Counted from the first letter of the stretch, positions 16,837-28,190 are shown. The stretch: DNA of 45,099 bases from Streptomyces silaceus (GCF_001419745.1 NZ_LIRJ01000102.1:1-45099); one strand, 5' to 3'. Notes: generated from the letters alone by a model not told the origin. Translations and numbers: made by a program.

Positions 16837-17388
16837 TCAGTCGGCGAGCCCGAGGTCGTCCTTCGAGTACGCGAAGAGGTACGGCACGCCCGCGCCCTCG
16901 GTGATCTTCTCGCCGGCGCCGGTCGCGCGGTCCACGATCGTGGCGACGCCGACGACCTCGGCGCCCGCCTCGCGGACGGCCTCGACGGCGGTCAGCGGCG
17001 AGCCGCCGGTGGTGGAGGTGTCCTCGACGACCAGGACGCGGCGGCCCTTGATGTCCGGGCCCTCGACGCGGCGCTGCATGCCGTGCGCCTTGGCGGCCTT
17101 GCGGACGACGAAGGCGTCCAGGCGCTTGCCGCGCGCGGCGGAGGCGTGCAGCATCGCGCCGGCGACGGGGTCGGCGCCCATGGTCAGACCGCCCACGGCG
17201 TCGAAGTCGAGGTCCTTGGTGAGGTCCAGGAGCACCTGGCCGACCAGCGGGGCGGCCTCGCCGTCGAGGGTGATCCGGCGGAGGTCGATGTAGTAGTCGG
17301 CCTCCAGGCCGGAGGAGAGCGTCACCTTGCCGTGCACGACGGCCTTGTCCTTGATCTGCTGCAGCAGCTCGCCGCGTACGTCAGTCAT
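16837..17388 (-). CDS. pyrE: Orotate phosphoribosyltransferase
   Basis: This 183-residue enzyme makes orotidine 5'-monophosphate from orotate and PRPP in pyrimidine synthesis. The PRPP-binding signature RRVLVVEDTSTTGGSPL is near residue 115-130, and the substrate side has VTLSSGLEADYYIDLRR and GGLTMGADPVAGAM. The ATG at 17388 is 10 bp from the stop of the aldose-epimerase-like gene, so the two are probably cotranscribed. Confidence 0.96.
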   Translation of the reverse strand: MTDVRGELLQQIKDKAVVHGKVTLSSGLEADYYIDLRRITLDGEAAPLVGQVLLDLTKDLDFDAVGGLTMGADPVAGAMLHASAARGKRLDAFVVRKAAKAHGMQRRVEGPDIKGRRVLVVEDTSTTGGSPLTAVEAVREAGAEVVGVATIVDRATGAGEKITEGAGVPYLFAYSKDDLGLAD

Positions 17389-17398
17389 GCCCTAGAGC

Positions 17399-18193
17399 TT
17401 AAAGCCGCCGCCAGGTCCAGGTCGTCGCCGTCTCCAGGGGCTCGATGGGGGTGACCAGGCGCGGGTCGGTGTTGAGGCCGTCGGGCGGTCCGGTCTGCGG
17501 CTCGACGCAGACGGCGGCCTCCTGCTCGTCGTACACGACGACCCACTGCTCGCGGCTCGTGACGTTCACTTCGAGGCGCTCGGGCCAGGTCAGCGTCACG
17601 TCGACGCCGTCCGGCATGCCGAAGCAGTCGTCCCAGGGGCCGGGGGCGGGGTCGACGCGGCGGCCGGTGGGCAGGTGGTCGTCGCCGCGCTCCTCCTGCC
17701 AGGCGGGGGCGAAGTCGAGGCGGACGGGCTCGCCGCCGCCGTCGAGGACGCGGTGGAACCAGGGGTGCCAGCCGGCCTGCGCGGGGAAGGAGCCGCCGTG
17801 CGTCTCGATGCCCAGCCGCAGCGTCAGCGACTCCTCGGTGAGCTCCACGATCTGGGTGACGCGGCCGGGGTAGGGCCAGGGGTCGGCCAGTTCGTACGTG
17901 AAGACGGCCTCGGTCTTCGAGGTGCGCGCGGTGCGCCACTCCGCGTCGCGGGCGAAGCCGTGGATGGCGTGCGGCGGGGAGTTGAGCGGCATCTGGTGGA
18001 CGACGGCGCCGTCACGGAACCGCCCGTCCCGGATCCGGCCGCACCAGGGCACCATCGGGAAGCAGCCGTACCGCTCCCCCTGCCTCAGCAGCTCGACGCC
18101 GCCGATGCGCAGACTGCCGACACGGCAGCCGTTGCCCGGCTGCACGATCACTTCCGCGTCGCCCGCGGTCAGGGTCACGTCTTCGGTACTCAC
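17399..18193 (-). CDS. Aldose 1-epimerase family protein
   Basis: The GTG at 18193 gives 264 residues with a galactose-mutarotase-type beta-sandwich. Candidate catalytic residues are the His in PPHAIHGFARDAEW (about residue 78), the His in AGWHPWFHR (about 145) and the Glu in AVCVEPQTGPPDG (about 230). It interconverts anomers of hexoses or phosphosugars; the exact sugar is not visible. It is 10 bp upstream of pyrE on the same strand. Confidence 0.9.
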   Translation of the reverse strand: MSTEDVTLTAGDAEVIVQPGNGCRVGSLRIGGVELLRQGERYGCFPMVPWCGRIRDGRFRDGAVVHQMPLNSPPHAIHGFARDAEWRTARTSKTEAVFTYELADPWPYPGRVTQIVELTEESLTLRLGIETHGGSFPAQAGWHPWFHRVLDGGGEPVRLDFAPAWQEERGDDHLPTGRRVDPAPGPWDDCFGMPDGVDVTLTWPERLEVNVTSREQWVVVYDEQEAAVCVEPQTGPPDGLNTDPRLVTPIEPLETATTWTWRRL

Positions 18194-18248
18194 GACCCGA
18201 CCCTACGGGGTACCGCCTCGCCGGGACGAGACGGGACGGAGCAGCCGG

Positions 18249-18299
18249 GGAACCCTTCGGCCGGGGCCGTCAGAGGAACCCTTCGGCCGGCGCCGTCAG
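18249..18299. repeat. Tandem duplication at the 3' end of the SRPBCC gene
   Basis: Two near-identical 25-26 bp units (18249-18274 and 18275-18299) beginning ggaacccttcggccgg and ending cgtcag; they differ at one position (gggg versus ggcg). The second copy contains the gene's stop codon. Confidence 0.85.
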
Positions 18300-19150
18300 C
18301 GGCGCCGGCGCAGTGCCCGGCCGACGACGATGGCCGAGGCGAGCGCGACGGCCGCGGCGGGCGCGGCCCACCGCAGCGTGGCCCGCGTGGACAGCGCCTC
18401 CGGCGCGGGCGCGGGCGCGTACCGCCCGCGGGGCGGCGCGTGGTCGACCTCCTCGGCGCTGCGGCCGATCATGGTGCGACGCGCATGCGCGGCCTCGGCG
18501 GGCGCCACCCCGAGGTCGTCCGTGCCGTCCAGCAGGTCCTCGGCGTCGTCGACGTCGATGTCGTCCGTGTCGTCGAGGCCGTCGAGGTCGTCGAGGTCGT
18601 CGCTGAGCGGGTCGAGGGACGGCGGCGGCACCTCCGTCTCGAAGACGGAGGGCGCGGCGGCCGGGGCCTGCGGCGCCGCGGACGCCCCGTCGGCACCGGG
18701 CTCCTCCGGCGCCGTGTCGGGCGGCGCCCCCGCGCCGAGCCCCTCCGCGAACCGTTCGAGGAGTTTTCGCACAGCGGATTCCACAGCCTGTGGAGAACTT
18801 TCCGCGATCCGCCCGTCGGCGGCCGCGCTCCCGGCGAACACCAGCGTCGTCCCCGCGGCGGCCGGCACGAGCCGCACGGTCAGCGACAGCTTCACGGAGC
18901 CGGAGCCGCGCACCTCGGCGCCCTCGCCCTCGACGGCGTACGTCCCGTCCTCGCGCGCCGCGGACGTCGCCGCGCCGCGATACGTGATGGTGTGCCCCCC
19001 GACGCGCACCCGCAGCCGCCCGGAGAGCGGCCCCGCCGTCTCCTCCGCGTCGCGCTGAAGCCCGGGGACCGCCCCGGCGACCCGCTCGGGGTCGGCCAGG
19101 ACCTGCCGGAGCCGCTCTGCCGAGACCGGAACGAACACCTCATGCTCCAT
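18296..19150 (-). CDS. SRPBCC (CoxG-like) protein with acidic linker and C-terminal membrane anchor
   Basis: The ATG at 19150 gives 284 residues. Residues 1-145 form a SRPBCC/CoxG-type domain (MEHEVFVPVSAERLRQVLAD, ERVAGAVPGLQ, then GSGSVKLSLTVRLVPAAAGTT), a cavity for hydrophobic ligands. It is followed by an Ala/Pro-rich and then a highly acidic linker (DDLDDLDGLDDTDDID and DDAEDLLDGTDD), and one C-terminal helix (WAAPAAAVALASAIVVGRAL) ending in RRRR, so the protein is tail-anchored with its ligand domain in the cytoplasm. CoxG relatives recruit molybdenum hydroxylases to membranes, but none is encoded here. Confidence 0.82.
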   Translation of the reverse strand: MEHEVFVPVSAERLRQVLADPERVAGAVPGLQRDAEETAGPLSGRLRVRVGGHTITYRGAATSAAREDGTYAVEGEGAEVRGSGSVKLSLTVRLVPAAAGTTLVFAGSAAADGRIAESSPQAVESAVRKLLERFAEGLGAGAPPDTAPEEPGADGASAAPQAPAAAPSVFETEVPPPSLDPLSDDLDDLDGLDDTDDIDVDDAEDLLDGTDDLGVAPAEAAHARRTMIGRSAEEVDHAPPRGRYAPAPAPEALSTRATLRWAAPAAAVALASAIVVGRALRRRR

Positions 19151-19210
19151 GGCAGCCGAGCCTACCCATGCGGGCGCCCGCATATACGTGTGTTCGGCGG
19201 AGCGTGTACG

Positions 19211-20779
19211 TCAGTTCGCGTAACGCGGATGCACGAGGGTGGAGGGCGCGAGCCCCGGCAGCCGGGTCCGCTCGGCCGCCCGCACCCCCGTGCGCACCAC
19301 CTCGGCCCCGGCCGAGCGCAGCAGCACGGGCCGGGTCCGCGAGGCCAGCAGGAAGCCCCAGTCGCGCGGTGCCCGCGCGCCCTCCGCCGTCCGGTCGGGC
19401 CCGGCGGCGAAGCCGGACTCCCGGCCGCCGACGCGGTACGGCACGGTCCGCAGGCCCGCCGCGCGCAGCGTCGCCTCCACCGTCCAGAAGACGCGCGCCC
19501 GGGTGGACAGCGGCCCCGCGTGCACGGCGAGCCGGCCGCCCTCGGCGAGGACGCGGGTGGTGAGGCCGTAGAACTCCTGGGAGTACAGCTTCGTACTGGC
19601 CGTGATGCCCGGGTCCGGCAGGTCGGAGATCACCACGTCGTACGTCGCGCGGGACGAGCGCAGCCAGCGGAACGCGTCGGCGTTCACCACGTGGACGCGG
19701 GGGTCGGCGTACACATGGCCGTTGAGCGCGCTGAGGACCGGGTCGTGGCGGGCCAGGCGGACGACGCCGGCGTCCAGCTCGACGATGTCGACGCGGCGCA
19801 CGCCCCGGTGGCGCAGCACCTCGCGCGCCGCGAGTCCGTCGCCGCCGCCGAGGACCAGCACGCGCGCGTGGGGCCCGCGCATCGCGGGGACGACGAGCCC
19901 CTGGTGGTAGCGCTTCTCGTCGCGTCCGCTGATGCGCAGCCGGCCGTCGAGGAAGAGGTGCAGGGTGCTGCGCCTGGCGCCGGTGAGGACGACCTCCTGC
20001 ACGTCGGTCTGGACGGCGACCCGCACGTCCCCGCCGTACACCGCCCTGCGCGCGGCTCGTTCGAAGTCGTCGACGAGGACGGCGGCGGAGGCGAGCAGCG
20101 AGAGCACCACGACGTTCGCGGTGAGCAGCACCCAGCGCCCGCGCGTGCTCAGGTCACGCCCGAAGAGCCCGAAGACGAGCGCGCCGCCCGCGAGCGCGTT
20201 GACCGCGCCGGTGAACAGGGCGCCCGTCAGCTGCCCGAACAGCGGGAGCAGCAGGAAGGGGAAGGCGAGACCGCCGACGAGGGCGCCCACGTAGTCCGCG
20301 GCGAACAGGTCGGAGACGGCGCCGCTGGCGTCCTGGCGGCGGATGCGCTGGATGAGCACCATCAGGAGCGGCACCTCGGCGCCGATGAGGACGCCGATGG
20401 CGAGGGAGAACGCGACGAGCAGATAGCGCGATCCGCTCGCCCACACCTCGCCCTTGTCGCCGGTCCACGCGAACGCCGCGTACAGGGCCATGGCGCTGCA
20501 CCCGCCGACCAGCGCGAGCGCGGCCTCGACGAGGCCGAACCAGGCGGAGGCGCGGCACCGCAGCCGCTTGGCGAGCAGCGAGCCGATGCCCATGGCGAAC
20601 ACCATCACGGAGAGCACCACGGAGGCCTGGGTGACGGAGTCCCCGATCAGGTACGAGGCGAGCGCGACGAGTTCCAGTTCGTAGACGAGCCCGCAGGCAG
20701 CGCAGACGAACACGCCCACGAGAACGAAGAACCGTCCTGCCCCGGGCGAGACCGGCAACCGCACCGACGACTCGATCAC
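19211..20779 (-). CDS. Membrane-fused spermidine-synthase-like protein
   Basis: This 522-residue protein (GTG start at 20779) has about seven membrane helices in residues 15-235, then a spermidine-synthase/methyltransferase-like Rossmann domain: [42 protein letters not shown] and [11 protein letters not shown]. The HQGLVVPAM segment matches the polyamine synthase active-site entry. Fused membrane-aminopropyltransferase proteins are widespread in bacteria, and whether they make polyamines is unsettled. DUF2617 is encoded upstream on the same strand, a conserved partner as I recall. Confidence 0.9.
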   Translation of the reverse strand: MIESSVRLPVSPGAGRFFVLVGVFVCAACGLVYELELVALASYLIGDSVTQASVVLSVMVFAMGIGSLLAKRLRCRASAWFGLVEAALALVGGCSAMALYAAFAWTGDKGEVWASGSRYLLVAFSLAIGVLIGAEVPLLMVLIQRIRRQDASGAVSDLFAADYVGALVGGLAFPFLLLPLFGQLTGALFTGAVNALAGGALVFGLFGRDLSTRGRWVLLTANVVVLSLLASAAVLVDDFERAARRAVYGGDVRVAVQTDVQEVVLTGARRSTLHLFLDGRLRISGRDEKRYHQGLVVPAMRGPHARVLVLGGGDGLAAREVLRHRGVRRVDIVELDAGVVRLARHDPVLSALNGHVYADPRVHVVNADAFRWLRSSRATYDVVISDLPDPGITASTKLYSQEFYGLTTRVLAEGGRLAVHAGPLSTRARVFWTVEATLRAAGLRTVPYRVGGRESGFAAGPDRTAEGARAPRDWGFLLASRTRPVLLRSAGAEVVRTGVRAAERTRLPGLAPSTLVHPRYAN

Positions 20780-20865
20780 GCCAGCACGCTACGTCACCGC
20801 GCACTCGCACCGGGTCCCCCACAAGGGTGCATCTAGGTGTAGACGCGGCACCCCGGGTGGACCAG

Positions 20866-20890
20866 CGGCGGGCGGGCGCGCCGCCCGCCG
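20866..20890 (-). terminator. DUF2617 gene terminator hairpin
   Basis: cggcgggcgg (20866-20875) and ccgcccgccg (20881-20890) form a perfect 10-bp stem with a 5-nt loop, immediately downstream of the stop at 20892. Confidence 0.6.
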
Positions 20891-20891
20891 G

Positions 20892-21416
20892 TCACAGCGC
20901 GGCGGGCATCGGCATCCGTACGCCCACCCGGGTGCGCGTCGCCACCAGCTGCCCGTCCTGCGGATACGCGTGCCACGTACGCCACATCACCGAGCCCTCG
21001 TGGCGCTGCGCCAGCATCGCGGTGAAGGCGTGCGGGCTGCCGGGGAACACGCCGGCCAGGCCGTGCGGATGCTCGGCCACCAGGGCGAGCAACTCCTGCG
21101 CGCGGCCCGCGAACTGACCGCTCGACAGCGTCTCGACGCGCGCCGCGAACTCGTACTCCCAGTCCCCCACGCGCTTGGAGACGCCGAGCGGCAGGGGGGT
21201 ACTGCTGCCGGGGATGCAGGCCACGGTCTCGGAACAGCTGCCGTGCTCCTCCTCGAGGAGCACTTGGTGCGAGGCCCCCAGCAGTCTGAGCTGCATCTTC
21301 GCGTCGGCCAGTTCCAGTTCGAGAGTGGCGAGCGCGGGCAGCGGCTCGCGCCCCAGGGCCCAGGCGAGGTCCGCGGCGCGCGTGTCGGTATAGACAGTCT
21401 TCAGGGTCGTGAGCAT
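20892..21416 (-). CDS. DUF2617 family protein
   Basis: This 174-residue cytoplasmic protein of actinobacteria begins MLTTLKTVYTDTRAADLAWA, with ribosome site GGAG 8 bp before the ATG at 21416. Family-like features are LELELADAKMQLRLLGASHQ, VGDWEYEFAARVETLS and the C-terminal TWHAYPQDGQLVATRTRV. Its function is unknown. It is encoded directly upstream of the membrane spermidine-synthase-like gene, though a hairpin lies between them. Confidence 0.9.
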   Translation of the reverse strand: MLTTLKTVYTDTRAADLAWALGREPLPALATLELELADAKMQLRLLGASHQVLLEEEHGSCSETVACIPGSSTPLPLGVSKRVGDWEYEFAARVETLSSGQFAGRAQELLALVAEHPHGLAGVFPGSPHAFTAMLAQRHEGSVMWRTWHAYPQDGQLVATRTRVGVRMPMPAAL

Positions 21417-21821
21417 GGGTCGGCTCCGCTAACACGCAATGGAGGTGGGGCCGGCGCACCCGCATGGAACACCGGGCGGTCGGAATGCCGGCTCGTGCCC
21501 ACAAGAACGTCGTGTGACGAGTCCCCGGACCGGGATCCGTGAAACCTGTGACGGACGATTGAGGGCGGTGCTGACGATTAAGAGGGAATCATGGTCGGCG
21601 ACAGTGCCACAGCGTTTTTACCCAACTTCGTAGGGTTTCCATCCCCCCGAGGGCTGCACAGTTCAACTGTTCAGTAGTCCTTCACGGCACGGCGCCGGAG
21701 CGCACCTCCGTCGCACCACGACGCACCACGACGCACGACGACGCGCAACACGAGAGCGCCCGGCGGGAGTTGTCTCTCCCGCCGGGCGCCCCCGTGGAAC
21801 CGGTGGACCAGCTGCCCCGTG
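21417..21821. other. 405-bp gene-poor interval
   Basis: No convincing gene. It contains the upstream region of the DUF2617 gene, a 19-bp-spaced direct repeat (gacgatt at 21554 and 21573), a relatively AT-rich patch at 21571-21640, a 13-bp palindrome ACAGTT-C-AACTGT at 21658-21670, a degenerate 10-bp repeat (cgcaccacga type) at about 21710-21743, and a terminator at 21756-21789. A 28-codon frame at 21591-21677, with AGAGGGA upstream and one TTA codon, is possible but unsupported. Confidence 0.6.
21756..21789 (-). terminator. Terminator of the Gly/Cys-rich gene
   Basis: A perfect 14-bp stem: gcgcccggcgggag (21756-21769) with ctcccgccgggcgc (21776-21789), loop ttgtct. It lies about 33 bp beyond the stop at 21822. 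Confidence 0.8.
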
Positions 21822-22127
21822 TCAGCTGCCTCCGCCGCATCCGCCCCCGCCGCCTCCGCACGAGGAACCGCCCCCGCACGAAGACCCGCCTCCGCACGAG
21901 GAGCTGCTGCTCCCGCAGGCGTGCCCGCCGCCACCGCCGTGGTGGTGCCCGGAGCCGTAGGTCCCGTCGTAGGACCCGGCCCACCAGCTGCCGCCGGCCG
22001 TGCTCGACGCGGTGCCGGAGCGCCACGCCGAGCGCTTGCGCCGCCGGCTGCTGCCGCCGAAGCTGATCGCCGCCGCCAGGGCGAACACGAACAACGCGAT
22101 GAAGATGAAGGCCACGGTCACGGCCAT
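21822..22127 (-). CDS. Small membrane protein with Gly/Cys-rich C-terminus
   Basis: The ATG at 22127 has a strong ribosome site (AAGGAG, 4-bp spacing) and gives 101 residues. One N-terminal helix (MAVTVAFIFIALFVFALAAA) is followed by a basic SRRRKRS stop-transfer motif. The last 40 residues are almost only Gly, Ser, His and Cys: a GHHHGGGGGHACG patch, then Cys residues separated by SSSSS, GGGSS and GGGGGG. The tail is probably cytoplasmic by the positive-inside rule. It could bind metal or be a scaffold; no function is known to me. Its own terminator follows. Confidence 0.8.
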   Translation of the reverse strand: MAVTVAFIFIALFVFALAAAISFGGSSRRRKRSAWRSGTASSTAGGSWWAGSYDGTYGSGHHHGGGGGHACGSSSSSCGGGSSCGGGSSCGGGGGGCGGGS

Positions 22128-22249
22128 CACACTCCTTCCGTTCCCCCGAAGCGGGTCCCCCGTGGGTCTCGCTTCTCGCGTGACAGGGGAATGCCCGTGC
22201 GCACGGCGGCGCAAAGCAGAGTTGAGGAAGTCCAGAGGTTCGGCGCAGG

Positions 22250-23449
22250 ATGACGGCCATGACCTCCACTTCCGGGAGCGGGCGCCCGCTGCTCAACCGC
22301 CGCCTCGCCGAGTTCGGTACGACGATTTTCGCCGAGATGTCAGCACTCGCGGTGAAAACGGGCGCGATCAACCTCGGCCAGGGATTCCCCGACACCGACG
22401 GCCCCGAGTCGGTGCGCGAGGCCGCGGTGCGGGCGCTGCGCGACGGGCGCGGCAACCAGTACCCGCCGGGCCCCGGCGTCCCGGAGCTGCGCGAGGCGGT
22501 CGCCGCGCACCAACTCGGCCGCTACGCCCTCTCCTACGACCCCGACCGCGAGGTCCTCGTGACGGCGGGCGCGACCGAGGCGATCGCGGCGTCCCTGCTC
22601 GCCCTCGTCGAGCCGGGCGACGAGGTCATCGCACTGGAGCCCTACTACGACTCGTACGCCGCCTCGATCGCCCTCGCGGGCGGCACGCGCGTGCCGGTCA
22701 CGCTGCGCCCGCGCGACGGCCGCTTCGTCCTCGACCTGGACGAGCTGCGCGACGCCGTCACCGACCGCACCCGGCTGCTCCTCCTCAACACCCCGCACAA
22801 CCCGACCGGCACGGTCCTCACCCGCGCCGAGCTCACGGAGATCGCGAAGCTGGCGGTCGAGCGGGACCTCCTGGTCATCACCGACGAGGTGTACGAGCAC
22901 CTGGTCTTCGACGACGCCGAGCACATCCCGCTCGCCTCGCTGCCCGGCATGCGCGAGCGCACGGTCACCATCGGCTCGGCCGGCAAGACGTTCTCCTTCA
23001 CGGGCTGGAAGGTCGGCTGGGTGACGGCCACGCCGGAGCTGGTCACGGCGGTCCGCTCGGCCAAGCAGTTCCTCACGTACGTCTCCTCGGGGCCCTTCCA
23101 GTACGCGGTGGCCGAGGCGCTCGCCCTGCCCGACTCCTACTTCGCCGACTTCCGCGCGGACATGCTCGCCAAGCGGGACCTGCTGAGCGCGGGGCTCACG
23201 GCGGCGGGCTTCGACGTCTACCGGCCGGCCGGCACGTACTTCATCACCACCGACATCACGCCCCTCGGCGAGACCGACGGGTTCGCCTTCTGCCGCTCCC
23301 TGCCGGAGCGGGCCGGTGTCGTCGCCATCCCGAACGCGGTCTTCTACGACCACCGGGACGCGGGGGCGCCCTTCGTGCGCTTCGCCTTCTGCAAGCGGAC
23401 GTCCGTCCTGGAGGAAGCCGTCACACGGCTCAAGTCGCCGGCGGGCTGA
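22250..23449 (+). CDS. Class I/II PLP-dependent aminotransferase (DapC/kynurenine-aminotransferase-like)
   Basis: This 399-residue fold-type-I enzyme may instead start at the ATG at 22259, which has AGGA 8 bp upstream. Motifs: INLGQGFPDTDGP near the N-terminus, YPPGPGVPELREAVA, VTAGATEAIAASL, NTPHNPTG, ITDEVYEHLVFD, the PLP-lysine segment SAGKTFSFTGWKVGW, and a C-terminal RFAFCKR. Close relatives include N-succinyldiaminopimelate, methionine and kynurenine aminotransferases, which cannot be told apart here. A kynurenine operon lies 9 kb away, but there is no direct linkage. Confidence 0.93.
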   Translation: MTAMTSTSGSGRPLLNRRLAEFGTTIFAEMSALAVKTGAINLGQGFPDTDGPESVREAAVRALRDGRGNQYPPGPGVPELREAVAAHQLGRYALSYDPDREVLVTAGATEAIAASLLALVEPGDEVIALEPYYDSYAASIALAGGTRVPVTLRPRDGRFVLDLDELRDAVTDRTRLLLLNTPHNPTGTVLTRAELTEIAKLAVERDLLVITDEVYEHLVFDDAEHIPLASLPGMRERTVTIGSAGKTFSFTGWKVGWVTATPELVTAVRSAKQFLTYVSSGPFQYAVAEALALPDSYFADFRADMLAKRDLLSAGLTAAGFDVYRPAGTYFITTDITPLGETDGFAFCRSLPERAGVVAIPNAVFYDHRDAGAPFVRFAFCKRTSVLEEAVTRLKSPAG

Positions 23450-23570
23450 GGACGCTGAGGGACCGGCGGCTCTGAGGGGCGGACGGCTCCGAGAGGGTGA
23501 CGGACCGTCGGCTTACCCCGCACGGACGACCCGGGTCGCGCGGGGGCCGTGCGGGGCGCAGGGTGCGGGT

Positions 23571-24791
23571 GTGAGTCGTACCCTGCCGGCCGCCCCCGTA
23601 TCGGCACCCCGCACCGGGGATCGTGCCACCCCGTCCCGCCGTGCGGGACGCCTCCACACCACGCTCCCCGGCCCTGTCCTCGCCCTCGGCGTCTTCGCCG
23701 CCGTCCGCCTCACCGGGCTCCTGTGCGTCGCCCTCGTCGCGCGCCTCACCCACCAGGACACGTTCCGGCTGCTCGGGATGTCGTGGGACTCGCGGTGGTA
23801 CACGGGGATCGCCGCGCACGGGTACGGGCGCACCCTCTACTTCGAACCCGGCGTGGTCCAGAGCGACCTCGCCTTCTTCCCGCTCTACCCGGGGCTCGTG
23901 CGCGCCGTCACCGCCGTGCTGCCCGTCGGCCACGGCGCCGCGGGGCTGCTGCTGTCCTGGCTCGCGGCGGGCGCCGCGGCCTGGGGTGTGTACGCGATCG
24001 GGGAGCGGCTGCACGGGCGGCGCACCGCCGTCCTGCTGGTGGCGCTCTGGGCGCTGCTCCCGCACTCCGTGGTGCTGTCCCTCGCGTACACGGAGCCGGT
24101 GCTCACCGCGCTCGCGGCCTGGTCGCTGTACGCGGTGCTGAGCGGGCGGTGGCTGTGGGCCGGCGCACTGGCGGCCCTCGCGGGGCTCGCGCGGCCCAAC
24201 GGCTTCGCGGTGGCCGCGGCGGTCTGCGCGGCGGCGGCGTACGAGACCGTCCGGCGATGGCGCCACCGGGGCCGGGACGTTCCCCACAGCCTGTGGAAAG
24301 TCTGCGCGGGCGCGGTGCTCGCCCCGCTCGGCTGGTCCGCTTACGTCCTCTATGTCGGCATCCGCAGGAACGATCCGCTGCACGGCTACTTCGCGGTGCA
24401 GGACGGCTGGGGGTCGCGCTTCGACTTCGGCGCGGGCTCGCTGGCCTTCGTGAAGCACCTGCTGCGCGACGGGGACAAGCTGGTCTTCGCGATGACGATG
24501 GTGATCGTCGCGGCGGCCCTGCTCCTGTTCGCGCTGCTCGTCGCGGACCGCGCCGCGCCGCTGCCACTCCTCGTCTACACGGGCGTGCTGGTGCTGATCA
24601 CGGTCGGCGGCTCCGGCTTCTTCGAGTCCAAGCCGCGTTTCCTGCTGCCGGCGTTCCCGCTGCTGATCCCGCTGGCCCTGGCCATGACGAGAGCCCGGCC
24701 GAGGAGCGCCCACCTGGTGGCGGGCGCCCTGGCCGGGCTCTCGTTCGCGTATGGGACGTATCTGGTGACGATCGCCCACATGCCGTTGTGA
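23571..24791 (+). CDS. Polytopic membrane mannosyltransferase-like protein (PIG-V-like)
   Basis: The GTG at 23571 gives 406 residues; the ribosome site is weak. About nine membrane helices are visible. Soon after the first helix comes MSWDSRWYTGIAAHGYG and FFPLYPGL, the acidic loop signature of PIG-V/GT-C polyprenyl-sugar-dependent mannosyltransferases, where the Asp is the likely catalytic base. A conserved SLAYTEPV follows. Such proteins transfer mannose from a lipid carrier on the outer face of the membrane. It is convergent with the YbjN gene, leaving 9 bp and no hairpin. Confidence 0.85.
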   Translation: MSRTLPAAPVSAPRTGDRATPSRRAGRLHTTLPGPVLALGVFAAVRLTGLLCVALVARLTHQDTFRLLGMSWDSRWYTGIAAHGYGRTLYFEPGVVQSDLAFFPLYPGLVRAVTAVLPVGHGAAGLLLSWLAAGAAAWGVYAIGERLHGRRTAVLLVALWALLPHSVVLSLAYTEPVLTALAAWSLYAVLSGRWLWAGALAALAGLARPNGFAVAAAVCAAAAYETVRRWRHRGRDVPHSLWKVCAGAVLAPLGWSAYVLYVGIRRNDPLHGYFAVQDGWGSRFDFGAGSLAFVKHLLRDGDKLVFAMTMVIVAAALLLFALLVADRAAPLPLLVYTGVLVLITVGGSGFFESKPRFLLPAFPLLIPLALAMTRARPRSAHLVAGALAGLSFAYGTYLVTIAHMPL

Positions 24792-24800
24792 GGCGGGGGC

Positions 24801-25349
24801 TCAGGCCTGCTCGTCGCCGGGCTTCTCGTCGCCCTCGCCCTCGGCCGAGTCGACGTCGGCCTCCAGGCCGAGCTGCTCCACGAGCCAGCGGTCGAACTCG
24901 ATCGCGGCGCGCACCCAGCTGACCGTCGACGACACGAAGTGCTCCAGCGAGACGCCGGTGCCGATCAGCATCTGGGCCTCGCCGATGAGGCGGACCGTGC
25001 CGTCGTCGTGCGTGTGGCTGTAGACCTTCGGCCACAGCGTGCGGCGGTTCCAGTCGTCGATCGACTCGAGGAGCTGCTGCTTCTCCTCGATCTGGTGCGG
25101 CCGGTCGTAGAACGTCCGCACGGAGAAGACCTGCTGGTCCCCCTCGCCGCGGAACATGAAGTAGGTACGGAACTCCTCCCACGGCGCCGCGAGGTCACCC
25201 TCGTCGTCGACGACGTGCTTGAGCTCCATCTGGTCCAGGAGCTGCTTGACCAGGTCCTGGTCGGGGACGACGGGGCCCGCCGGTCCTGCGCCCTGCTGCG
25301 GTTCGGGCTGGCCCCCGAAATTCGGAATCGAGGACGGGTCGATGCTCAC
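24801..25349 (-). CDS. YbjN domain-containing protein
   Basis: The GTG at 25349 with AAGGGA upstream gives 182 residues. After a flexible Gly/Pro/Gln-rich N-terminus, the YbjN domain (a fold similar to type III secretion chaperones) spans about residues 30-160: VKQLLDQMELKHVVDDEGDL, FRTYFMFRGEGDQQVFSVRT, DDWNRRTLWPKVY and EAQMLIGTGVSLEHFVSSTV. The C-terminus is acidic. Function unknown; members are thought to assist other proteins. It lies downstream of clpB on the same strand, beyond a terminator. Confidence 0.9.
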   Translation of the reverse strand: MSIDPSSIPNFGGQPEPQQGAGPAGPVVPDQDLVKQLLDQMELKHVVDDEGDLAAPWEEFRTYFMFRGEGDQQVFSVRTFYDRPHQIEEKQQLLESIDDWNRRTLWPKVYSHTHDDGTVRLIGEAQMLIGTGVSLEHFVSSTVSWVRAAIEFDRWLVEQLGLEADVDSAEGEGDEKPGDEQA

Positions 25350-25478
25350 GTGCTGTGTCCCTTCGTATGGATGGGCCCATCCTCTCCCAGGAAGGGCCCC
25401 CGGGGGCAAGCCCGGTTGCCCTCCTGCCGGGTTTCCGACGTTCGCCGACTGCGGACAGGCCGGGGCCGGTCGCGCGGG

Positions 25479-25504
25479 CCCCGCGCCCCTGACGGGGCGC
25501 GGGG
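25479..25504 (-). terminator. clpB terminator hairpin
   Basis: ccccgcgcccc (25479-25489) and ggggcgcgggg (25494-25504) form a perfect 11-bp stem with loop tgac, 11 bp downstream of the clpB stop. Confidence 0.75.
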
Positions 25505-25515
25505 GTCACGTCGTC

Positions 25516-28119
<2,604 letters not shown>

Positions 28120-28190
28120 GTGCGCATGTCCTCCTTACGGTGTGCTGCCTGGTCCATCCCCGGCGTCCTGACTTACCCAACGTACACAAA

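Noticed and set aside
17675..20836. A 1053-codon open frame antisense to the aldose-epimerase-like, SRPBCC and spermidine-synthase-like genes
   Set aside because: It spans several real genes on the other strand and has no recognisable domain; composition artefact.
21439..21633. 64-codon + strand frame in the 21.4-21.8 kb interval
   Set aside because: No ribosome site, mixed composition and no family resemblance; likely chance.
21614..21640. Sigma-B-like promoter GTTT-N15-GGGTTT on the + strand
   Set aside because: No + strand gene follows before the minus-strand terminator and gene; -10 match is imperfect.
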